Below are positions 1 through 5,888 of a stretch of DNA of 22,411 nt, piece by piece. Positions within the stretch are counted from its first letter, which is position 1, and each line of letters opens with the position of its first letter. The stretch comes from JBEEJZ01 sp046046915 (GTDB taxonomy: Bacteria > Pseudomonadota > Gammaproteobacteria > Burkholderiales > Burkholderiaceae_C): NCBI GenBank assembly GCA_046046915.1, contig JBJOIT010000045.1, positions 1 through 22,411 of the forward strand, given 5' to 3'. The position numbers and the translations under genes were made by a program. The notes beneath the pieces were generated by a model. It had not been told where the DNA came from. It saw only the letters and a program-made list of their open reading frames with translations, and did no database searches.

Positions 1-87
1 CTCCTTCCCATCCCGAACAGGACAGTGAAACGCCTCTGCGCCAATGATAGTGCGGGTTCCCGTGTGAAAGTAGGTCATCGTCAGGCT
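1..87 (+). rRNA. rrf: 5S ribosomal RNA, 3' part (5' end outside window)
   Basis: The first 87 bases match the conserved central and 3' parts of bacterial 5S rRNA: the CCCATCCCGAAC loop at about 8-19, GATAGTGCGG near 46-55, and the CCCGTGTGAAAGTAGGTC stretch at 59-76, ending in the 3' acceptor-stem strand TCAGGCT at 81-87. A complete 5S is about 115 bases, so roughly the first 30 bases lie outside the window. It is presumably the last gene of an rRNA operon read left to right, and a strong intrinsic terminator follows immediately. Confidence 0.95.
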
Positions 88-95
88 CTTACAGC

Positions 96-129
96 AAAAA
101 CGCCCAGTCCTCGGATTGGGCGTTTTTTT
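96..129. terminator. Bidirectional intrinsic terminator between the 5S gene and rep
   Basis: The arm CGCCCAGTC (101-109) pairs with GATTGGGCG (114-122) around the 4-base loop CTCG, with one G-U pair. It is flanked by AAAAA (96-100) and TTTTTTT (123-129). The T-run follows the stem on the plus strand, so it ends the rRNA operon. The A-run supplies a T-run on the minus strand, so the same hairpin can end rep, whose stop codon is 24 bases away. Confidence 0.9.
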
Positions 130-152
130 ATTTGCGAGGCTAATTGTTTAGT

Positions 153-2279
153 TCAAGTTGAGCTAACTTTCTTAGCAAACTCTTCTCGCAGAGCCCTCAA
201 TTTTGCTCGTGGGTCTTCCTTATTAGTGTGTTGATCCAAGCCCATTTCTTTGATGAATCGGCTCGGTTGAGCTGCAATTAAATCTCGGCCTTTTTTTCTC
301 CTTCGTGTCCAACTAACCGCCAAGGTTCTCTGGGCACGGGTGATGCCCACATACATCAGGCGTCTCTCTTCCTCCAAACGTTGTGTGTAAATCTCAACGG
401 CTGCGTTGGCTAGTTGGCTATCTGAAATTGGCGCTGACATGCTTTCCTTGGGCGCAACGGTTACTTCCTTTTCGAGTTTGAATGGAAGCATTCCTTCGGT
501 CGCACCGACAAGCATGACATGCGGCCACTCCAAACCCTTGGATGCGTGCAGTGTCGAAAGTGTGACTACGTTTTGATCTTGTTCCCGTTCACTCAAGGTC
601 GACAGTAGCGAAATGGTTTGAGCCACCTCCAACAACGATTTGGTCTCACTAAGTGCTTCAGATGTGCTGTATAGGTCTCCACCACACCGAGCCGACATCC
701 AATCACAAAAATCGCTAACGTTCTCCCAACGTGATGCGGCAACCTTGTCACTTTCCTCTGAGTCATAGAGGTGTTGCTGGTAATTGATGTCCTTCAACCA
801 GTTATCCAGAAATTTTTTGGCGCTGGTGGCTCCGAAGGTTTGAGAGGCCAGGTGCGCCAAGTCATTAACGTATCGCCCAAATTCATGCAACTCTGCTAAA
901 GCTTTGGGCTTCATGTGGAGCCCTAGGGATCCCGCAAACAGGGCAGAAAATAGGCTAAGTTTTGAATTTCCTGCAAATGATCCAAGTTGACCCAGGGTTT
1001 GGTGTCCTATGCCGCGTTTGGGGGTGGTGATGGCGCGCAAAAAGGCAGGGTCATCATCATTGTTAATCCACAGGCGAAACCAGCCGCACAGGTCCTTGAT
1101 CTCTGAGCGATCAAAAAAGCTGGTTCCACCGGATACTTTGTATGGAATTTGGGCGCGTCTGAGCGCTTTCTCAAATGGTTTTGCTTGGTGGTTGGCGCGG
1201 TACAGAATTGCAAAATCCTTGAGCTCGCGAAAGTCCTGCCCATGCTGTACGGTCGTTCCGGCACGCAAGCTCTGGATACGGGCGACAGTCCGCTCCGCTT
1301 CATGTTCCTCCGTGTCGGCATCAACAACCCGGACAGGCTCGCCCTCGCCCAGGTCGCTCCATAGATTCTTGGGAAAGAGTTTGGGGTTGGGTCCGATAAC
1401 ATTGTTCGCCGCTCGCAGAATGGCGCTGGTGGAACGATAGTTTTGCTCCAGCTTGATGACTTTGAGCGTGGGGAAATCGACAGGCAGTTTTTTGAGGTTG
1501 TCGAGGGTGGCGCCACGCCACCCGTAGATGGACTGGTCATCATCGCCAACGGCAGTAAAACGTGCCTTGTCTGGAGCATTCCCAACCAGTAGCTTAAGTA
1601 CTTCGTACTGCGTTGCGTTGGTATCTTGATACTCATCCACCAGGATATGTCCCATTGAACGTTGCCATTTTTCCCGAACGTGATCGTGATGAGTGAGAAG
1701 GCGCAGGGGCATGCTGATCAGGTCATCAAAGTCGACGCTCTGATAAGCGGATAAGCGCTCCTCATAACGGCCCATCACGCTTGCAATGTGCCGTTCCTCG
1801 TCTGTCGAGGCGCGTGCCAACGATTGTTCGGCGTTGAGTCCCAGGTTTTTCCAGAGACTGATCGTCCATTGCCATCCGCGCGCAGTCGCCGCGTCGGTGG
1901 TTCCACCAGCATCTTTCAGAATGCTGGTGACATCATCACTATCAAGAATAGAAAAACTAGGTTTTAAGCCGATAACGTGCCCGTCCTCGCGCATCATCTT
2001 CACACCTAGTGCGTGAAAAGTGCAAATGACAACATCCTTGGCAGCACGGCCAATGAGGCCCTTCGCGCGTTCTCGCATCTCCGCCGCAGCTTTGTTCGTA
2101 AACGTAATGGCTGCAATGCGCTTGGGTGCTAAACCCGACTGGATCAGGCGCCCAATCTTGTGGGTGATGACCCGCGTCTTGCCGGAGCCAGCGCCGGCGA
2201 GCACCAGGCAGGGGCCGTGAAGGTAATTGACCGCTTCCTGCTGTGCGATATTGAGTCCGTGCGATGTTGGAGATGTCAT
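153..2279 (-). CDS. rep: ATP-dependent DNA helicase Rep (UvrD/Rep superfamily 1A)
   Basis: A 3'-5' DNA translocase and helicase that acts at the replication fork, removes proteins ahead of it and helps restart stalled forks. The 708-residue product has Walker A GAGSGKT at 29-35, motif Ia TFTNKAAAEM near 59-68, Walker B VDEYQDTN at 214-221, motif III GDDDQSIYGWRGA at 245-257, the LEQNYRS motif IV, and C-terminal TLHASKGLEW and YVGITRAQ motifs. The GPCLVLAGAGSGKT start, GGTSFF block and overall length fit Rep (E. coli about 673 aa) better than UvrD or PcrA. The ATG start gives the usual Rep N-terminus, though no clear Shine-Dalgarno precedes it. The gene converges on the rrn operon and is divergent from the AEC transporter. 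A perfect inverted repeat lies 17 bases before the start codon and may sit in its promoter or leader. Confidence 0.93.
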   Translation of the reverse strand: MTSPTSHGLNIAQQEAVNYLHGPCLVLAGAGSGKTRVITHKIGRLIQSGLAPKRIAAITFTNKAAAEMRERAKGLIGRAAKDVVICTFHALGVKMMREDGHVIGLKPSFSILDSDDVTSILKDAGGTTDAATARGWQWTISLWKNLGLNAEQSLARASTDEERHIASVMGRYEERLSAYQSVDFDDLISMPLRLLTHHDHVREKWQRSMGHILVDEYQDTNATQYEVLKLLVGNAPDKARFTAVGDDDQSIYGWRGATLDNLKKLPVDFPTLKVIKLEQNYRSTSAILRAANNVIGPNPKLFPKNLWSDLGEGEPVRVVDADTEEHEAERTVARIQSLRAGTTVQHGQDFRELKDFAILYRANHQAKPFEKALRRAQIPYKVSGGTSFFDRSEIKDLCGWFRLWINNDDDPAFLRAITTPKRGIGHQTLGQLGSFAGNSKLSLFSALFAGSLGLHMKPKALAELHEFGRYVNDLAHLASQTFGATSAKKFLDNWLKDINYQQHLYDSEESDKVAASRWENVSDFCDWMSARCGGDLYSTSEALSETKSLLEVAQTISLLSTLSEREQDQNVVTLSTLHASKGLEWPHVMLVGATEGMLPFKLEKEVTVAPKESMSAPISDSQLANAAVEIYTQRLEEERRLMYVGITRAQRTLAVSWTRRRKKGRDLIAAQPSRFIKEMGLDQHTNKEDPRAKLRALREEFAKKVSST

Positions 2280-2295
2280 GCTGCAATTGGCTTAT

Positions 2296-2319
2296 GCACT
2301 AAAGCCATATCTTTAGTGC
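2296..2319. repeat. Perfect 9-bp inverted repeat, operator-like, in the rep / AEC transporter divergent region
   Basis: GCACTAAAG (2296-2304) and CTTTAGTGC (2311-2319) are exact reverse complements separated by six bases, CCATAT. No T-run follows on either strand, so it is not a normal terminator. It lies 17 bases before the rep start and 59 before the transporter start, where an operator for a dimeric regulator, or a hairpin in the rep leader, would be expected. Function is inferred from position and symmetry only. Confidence 0.6.
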
Positions 2320-2377
2320 GGCCTGCCAAAAATCGTGCGGGCCAAATTCTTGTGGATGCGCAAAGCACAATAGAGGT

Positions 2378-3343
2378 GTGCTGAATATCTTTTTTGTTAC
2401 CTTTCCATTTTTTGCGCTTGTTCTGGCGGGGTTTATGGCGACTCGTCTCAGGATGTTGTCCATCGACGCTATTCCGGGCCTCAATTGTTTTGTGCTGTTC
2501 TTCGCATTGCCTTGCATGTTGTATCGGTTTGGCGCGAATACGCCCATCGCTGCGTTGTTAGACGGGAGTGTTTTCCTGATCTGGTTGGTTTGTGGCTTGT
2601 GTGTCGTCGCATTCACCGTTGCGGTTACCAAGAACGGTATTGTCGGTTGGAAAGATGGCGCGTTTGGGGCCTTGGTGGCAGCGTTTCCCAACACTGGATT
2701 CATGGGCGTTCCCCTGCTTGTTGCCTTGCTGGGTGCACAAGCTGCGGGCCCGACGATCATGGCAATTGTCGTTGACATGGTCGTCACCAGCTCACTGTGC
2801 ATTGCACTTTCTCAGCTGGGGACCGGCAATGGTGCGGGCGCCCGAAATGCAGCTAAAAATGCACTTAAGGGCGTTGTTTCAAATCCCATGCCCTGGTCTA
2901 TCTTGCTGGGGGCCTGCTCTTCGTTTATGGCGTTAACGCCTCCTGCCCCTTTGCTCAAAACGATCAATCTGCTTGCGGACGCTGCCTCCCCTGTGGCTTT
3001 GTTCACCATCGGTGCAGTGTTGGCAAGGTCCCAGATTCTTGCAAAAGCAGGGAAAGTCGCGCCAGGCGCTTGGGGAGAAGTCATCCCCATTGTTTTGATC
3101 AAGCTTTTTTTGCATCCCGTGCTGGTTCTCTTGCTGGGTGCGGCTTGTATGCAGCTTGGCATGCCACTCGACGGATTTTCTCTCACGGTCCTAGTTCTGA
3201 TCGCCAGTCTTCCCAGTGCCAGTAACGTGTCCTTGTTGGCGGAACGATTTGGTGCTGATAACGGCCGAATTGCGCGCATCATTCTGGCAACAACGACAGC
3301 TGCTTTTTTCACGTTTTCCGCCGCTGTCGCACTGCTGACTTGA
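2378..3343 (+). CDS. AEC (auxin efflux carrier) family transporter
   Basis: Integral inner-membrane permease of the AEC family (Pfam Mem_trans), related to MdcF/YfdV-type carriers; members move organic acids such as malonate or malate, but the substrate here cannot be told. The 321-residue product is almost entirely hydrophobic, with roughly ten membrane segments. The family motif FPNTGFMGVP is at 103-112 in the first half, and LPSASNVSLLAERFG is in the C-terminal half. The GTG start at 2378 is chosen because the protein then begins with the usual AEC sequence (MLNIFFVTFPFFALVL) and no in-frame start lies closer upstream. The purine-rich AGAGG is only one base from the GTG, too close for a normal ribosome site. 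CACAAT at 2366-2371 could instead be a -10 element of a leaderless mRNA. Divergent from rep and convergent with priA. Confidence 0.85.
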   Translation: MLNIFFVTFPFFALVLAGFMATRLRMLSIDAIPGLNCFVLFFALPCMLYRFGANTPIAALLDGSVFLIWLVCGLCVVAFTVAVTKNGIVGWKDGAFGALVAAFPNTGFMGVPLLVALLGAQAAGPTIMAIVVDMVVTSSLCIALSQLGTGNGAGARNAAKNALKGVVSNPMPWSILLGACSSFMALTPPAPLLKTINLLADAASPVALFTIGAVLARSQILAKAGKVAPGAWGEVIPIVLIKLFLHPVLVLLLGAACMQLGMPLDGFSLTVLVLIASLPSASNVSLLAERFGADNGRIARIILATTTAAFFTFSAAVALLT

Positions 3344-3372
3344 AGGAGCCCCCGGTCAGCGGGTGGAGCTAA

Positions 3373-5541
3373 TTAAATGTTGAAGGGGTCTACATCGATG
3401 GCCCAACGTATCAGCCCCTTGTGCTCCGGAAGCGCCCGCAAGTCTTGCAGCAAGCCTTGCCAGGCTGCCAAAAACCTCTGCAGCGCCGTACGAGAAGGGC
3501 TTTCTACCAACAATTGAGCACGTTCGACGTCGGCGATTCGCTGGATCGTCATCGGTACCGCCGGGTAACGCGTGATCTGCGAAAACCCCGAAAGCACGTG
3601 CAAATGATCACCGGCGGTCTTGCTGGCCGCGTTCAAGAAGCCCTGAGCGACCTCCTGAGTACGCGCGTCGGCTCGGATCAGCGCCTGGAAGCTGAAAGGC
3701 GGCAGCTGGGCAGCAGCCCGCTCCGCGAGTTGATCTGCCGCAAACGCTGGGTAATCATGCTGTTTCAGAGCAGCAAACAAAGGGTGAGCTGGTTGAGATG
3801 TTTGAATCCACATCTCGCTACGTGATCCAAGGCTCGCGTCCCTGCCGGCGCGCCCTGCGGCTTGCATCAACAGACTAAACAGCCGTTCTGGTGCTCGGAA
3901 ATCACTGGAGAACAAAGCGCCGTCAGGGTTGATGGCTGCGACGAGAGTGATGCGACGAAAATCGTGCCCTTTGGCAATCATTTGTGTGCCCACCAAAACA
4001 TCGACTTCGCCTGAATGCACTTCAGCCAGCTGTGATTCCAGCGCTCCCTTGAGTCGTGTGCTGTCTGCGTCGATTCTTGCGATCCGAAGGCCTTGCCCTT
4101 GTGGCAAATCATCACTGACGGTACCAGGACGACGAACTTCGGCCAGGAGTTCGGCGAGATGCTCCTCCAACTGCTCCGTGCCCCGTCCAAGCGGGTTAAT
4201 GTCAACATTTCCGCAGTCGGGGCACGCGCGTGGCACGCGCTCAGTGTATCCGCAATGGTGGCAGCGAAGTGTGCGATCGAGTTTGTGAAAGACCCGAAAG
4301 GCACTGCAATGAAGGCACTGGCTTTTCCAGTCGCAGGAGGTGCATGAAAGAACCGGTGCGTAGCCGCGCCGATTCAAGAAAATCATGCATTGTTCGCCAC
4401 GTGCCACGCGTGTCTTGATGGCCTCCAACAATGGCGGCGAAATCACGGCACCTCGGGGTTGATGATTCATGTCGACGCGTCGAACCAGCGGTAACCCATG
4501 GTTCTGGACGGGCATTGGGCCTTGTGTCTGCGTACCCACTCGGTGGGCCATGGTCAGACGCACATAACGCCCGCCCTCCTCGGGGGGGCGACTGTGGTGC
4601 CAACTTTCCAAAGAGGGCGTCGCTGATCCGAGCAAGACTTTGGCGCTCTCCATGCGCCCTCTGTAAACCGCTAGGTCACGAGCCGAATATCGCGCCCCTT
4701 CTTGCTGCTTGTAACTGGGGTCATGCTCTTCGTCGACCACAATGATGCGAAGGCCGGGCATGGAGGCGAAGACAGCCATACGGGTGCCCAAAACGATGCG
4801 AGCCTTGCCCTGGTGGGCGGAGAGCCAGTTTTTGAGCCGTTGTGGGTTGGTCATGCCGCTGTGCAGCGAAACCACTGCCTCGTCCCCAAAGATCGGCGCA
4901 AAGCGTGCAAGAAACCGCTCCTCCAATTGAGGCGTGAGGTTGATTTCCGGCACCATGACCAGCGCTTGTGCGCTAGGGTCGCTTGTCAGCGTTTCTTGCA
5001 CGCATCGCAAGTAAACCTCAGTTTTCCCGCTCCCTGTTGCGCCAAAAAGAAGAAAGGGGCCTGGCTGAGCAGCCAACTCAGCCAGGGTGCGCGCCTGGTC
5101 GGGGGTGAGTTCAGGTAATGAAGGTGTGGTCAGGGTTTCGCCCAGCGTGCTCTTTTCTTTTGTCTTGCTTGACCTGTTGAGCCGCCGGCTCAACTGCTCT
5201 GGTGAGAGGTCGCGTAGTGTGGGCGGCAGCGCAGCCAAGGCAACTTCGCCCAGGGAACGCTGGTAATAGCTCGCTGTAAAACTCACCAGCTCACGCCATC
5301 GCGTGTTCAGCGGGACGAGCCCACGCAAAACGCTGCTGATGTAGCGGAGTTTGCTCGAGTCGACGGCTTGATGAACCGGATCAATTGCCTCACCCCAAAC
5401 CATGCCTAGGGTCTCGCGCTGGCCCAAGGGCACGCGCACCAGAGTCCCGGGAACCAGCAGCTCCTCGCTCAAGTAGGACAAGGGCCCTGACACCTGACTG
5501 TGCGCGGGCGTCTGAACGAGCACGGGGAGGCAATAAGTCAT
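3373..5541 (-). CDS. priA: Primosomal protein N' (replication restart helicase PriA)
   Basis: Superfamily 2 helicase that recognises stalled or repaired forks and reloads the replicative helicase. The 722-residue product (E. coli 732) has an N-terminal DNA-binding region with the betaproteobacterial pattern VLVQTPAHS...GTLVRVPLG, Walker A GATGSGKT at 167-174, DEEH box at 270-273 and GSATPS at 305-310. Eight zinc-binding cysteines are at 400, 403, 409, 412, 427, 430, 440 and 443, followed by GRGTEQLEEHL and QMIAKGHDF. The C-terminus IRWAIDVDPFNI is the usual PriA ending. All key residues are present. The ATG at 5541 gives the normal N-terminus but has no good Shine-Dalgarno. An intrinsic-terminator-shaped hairpin ends seven bases before it, and a probable promoter and a DnaA box lie upstream. 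It does not appear to be co-transcribed with hemE. Confidence 0.95.
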   Translation of the reverse strand: MTYCLPVLVQTPAHSQVSGPLSYLSEELLVPGTLVRVPLGQRETLGMVWGEAIDPVHQAVDSSKLRYISSVLRGLVPLNTRWRELVSFTASYYQRSLGEVALAALPPTLRDLSPEQLSRRLNRSSKTKEKSTLGETLTTPSLPELTPDQARTLAELAAQPGPFLLFGATGSGKTEVYLRCVQETLTSDPSAQALVMVPEINLTPQLEERFLARFAPIFGDEAVVSLHSGMTNPQRLKNWLSAHQGKARIVLGTRMAVFASMPGLRIIVVDEEHDPSYKQQEGARYSARDLAVYRGRMESAKVLLGSATPSLESWHHSRPPEEGGRYVRLTMAHRVGTQTQGPMPVQNHGLPLVRRVDMNHQPRGAVISPPLLEAIKTRVARGEQCMIFLNRRGYAPVLSCTSCDWKSQCLHCSAFRVFHKLDRTLRCHHCGYTERVPRACPDCGNVDINPLGRGTEQLEEHLAELLAEVRRPGTVSDDLPQGQGLRIARIDADSTRLKGALESQLAEVHSGEVDVLVGTQMIAKGHDFRRITLVAAINPDGALFSSDFRAPERLFSLLMQAAGRAGRDASLGSRSEMWIQTSQPAHPLFAALKQHDYPAFAADQLAERAAAQLPPFSFQALIRADARTQEVAQGFLNAASKTAGDHLHVLSGFSQITRYPAVPMTIQRIADVERAQLLVESPSRTALQRFLAAWQGLLQDLRALPEHKGLIRWAIDVDPFNI

Positions 5542-5543
5542 TC

Positions 5544-5568
5544 AAAAAGCTCAAGAGGCATCTTGAGC
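5544..5568 (-). terminator. Intrinsic-terminator-shaped hairpin immediately upstream of the priA start codon
   Basis: On the minus strand GCTCAAGA pairs perfectly with TCTTGAGC around the 4-base loop TGCC (plus-strand arms 5549-5556 and 5561-5568), followed by TTTTT (5544-5548) and then, after GA, the priA ATG at 5541. The only candidate ribosome-binding bases, GAG, lie within the 3' arm. It could end read-through from hemE, attenuate priA transcription, or mask the ribosome site. The structure is seen directly; its role is inferred. Confidence 0.65.
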
Positions 5569-5610
5569 GGTTTTGTTGATGTGAACTTGCGAAAAATCAC
5601 CTAAGTCCTT

Positions 5611-5638
5611 GATCTACAAGTGCTTTGGGTCAAGTCAA
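5611..5638 (-). promoter_or_regulatory. Candidate sigma-70 promoter for priA
   Basis: On the minus strand a -35 box TTGACT (plus coordinates 5633-5638) is followed after 16 bases by TAGATC (5611-5616) as a weak -10. Transcription would start near 5604 and give a leader of about 60 bases that includes the terminator-shaped hairpin before priA. The -35 is good (5/6), the -10 mediocre (3/6). Confidence 0.4.
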
Positions 5639-5645
5639 GAGTTTC

Positions 5646-5654
5646 TGTGGATAA
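5646..5654 (-). promoter_or_regulatory. DnaA box, perfect consensus TTATCCACA
   Basis: TGTGGATAA on the plus strand is the exact reverse complement of the strongest DnaA box, TTATCCACA. It lies 7 bases upstream of the proposed priA -35 box, so bound DnaA would touch RNA polymerase at that promoter. The match is seen directly; occupancy is inferred. Confidence 0.55.
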
Positions 5655-5684
5655 CTTTGTTGATATCACTCGTCGAGAGCCCTG

Positions 5685-5707
5685 GAAGCCTTGAAATTCA
5701 AGGGTTC
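5685..5707. repeat. Near-perfect palindrome in the hemE-priA gap
   Basis: CCTTGAA and TTCAAGG (5689-5695 and 5697-5703) are exact reverse complements around one central A. Beyond a G/G mismatch at 5688/5704 the symmetry continues with GAA (5685-5687) and TTC (5705-5707). Such a short spacer suits a dimeric-protein site better than an RNA hairpin. It is about 30 bases upstream of the DnaA box at 5646. Confidence 0.45.
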
Positions 5708-5722
5708 TGACACATTGCCTAG

Positions 5723-5738
5723 AAAAATGGCAATTTTT
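5723..5738. repeat. AT-rich inverted repeat in the hemE-priA gap
   Basis: AAAAAT (5723-5728) and ATTTTT (5733-5738) are exact reverse complements around the loop GGCA. It lies in the most AT-rich 60 bases of the gap. The A/T-only stem would be weak as RNA, so an easily melted DNA element is as likely as a transcript structure. Confidence 0.4.
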
Positions 5739-5765
5739 GAATCTTATATAAATCAACAACTTAGG

Positions 5766-5788
5766 ATCGCTACGGGATTTGTAGCGAT
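5766..5788. repeat. Perfect 8-bp stem-loop in the hemE-priA gap
   Basis: ATCGCTAC (5766-5773) and GTAGCGAT (5781-5788) are exact reverse complements with a 7-base loop GGGATTT. No T-run follows on either strand, so it is not a standard intrinsic terminator. Possible roles are mRNA 3'-end protection for hemE or a protein-binding site. Confidence 0.5.
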
Positions 5789-5832
5789 GACTCTGAGCTT
5801 AAGGCTGCACGCCTTTCTCGCCCGCCATTTTT

Positions 5833-5841
5833 TGTGCATAA
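5833..5841 (-). promoter_or_regulatory. DnaA-box match TTATGCACA
   Basis: TGTGCATAA on the plus strand is the reverse complement of TTATGCACA, which fits the TTATNCACA consensus. It has the same orientation as the perfect box at 5646-5654, 187 bases away across the AT-rich core. It also falls inside a short open frame that continues past the hemE stop, so it may be chance. Confidence 0.4.
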
Positions 5842-5859
5842 GTGATGATTCCGGTCACC

Positions 5860-5883
5860 AAAAAGCCTAAAAAAATGGTAGGC
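5860..5883 (-). terminator. Weak intrinsic terminator candidate downstream of hemE
   Basis: On the minus strand GCCTA pairs with TAGGC (plus-strand positions 5879-5883 and 5865-5869) around a 9-base, mostly T loop, followed by TTTTT (5860-5864). The stem is only five pairs. It starts 5 bases after the hemE stop codon, the right place to end a hemE transcript. Confidence 0.45.
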
Positions 5884-5888
5884 GTAAA

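Larger units (their letters stand above)
5542..5888. other. 347-bp AT-rich intergenic region between hemE and priA
   Basis: The longest gene-free stretch in the window. The line 5701-5760 is 19/60 G+C (32%) by hand count, against about 60% in neighbouring genes. Read from hemE to priA (minus strand) it holds a terminator-like hairpin (5860-5883), TTATGCACA (5833-5841), a perfect 8-bp stem (5766-5788), an AT-rich core containing a TATATAA run (5745-5751), a small AAAAAT/ATTTTT hairpin (5723-5738), a near-perfect palindrome (5689-5703), TTATCCACA (5646-5654), a probable priA promoter (5611-5638) and a terminator-shaped hairpin directly before priA. No tRNA or known riboswitch was recognised. 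Confidence 0.75.

Noticed and set aside
2292..2300. TTATGCACT, a near DnaA box upstream of rep
   Set aside because: One mismatch at the important last base, single copy, and partly inside the inverted repeat; not strong enough to call.
3351..3363. CCCG...CGGG pairing between the AEC transporter and priA stops
   Set aside because: Four base pairs without a T-run; expected by chance in GC-rich DNA.
5542..5888. hemE-priA gap as the main chromosomal replication origin
   Set aside because: Only two strict DnaA boxes and no dnaA, dnaN, gyrB, rpmH or parAB in view; kept as a DnaA-responsive locus hypothesis instead.
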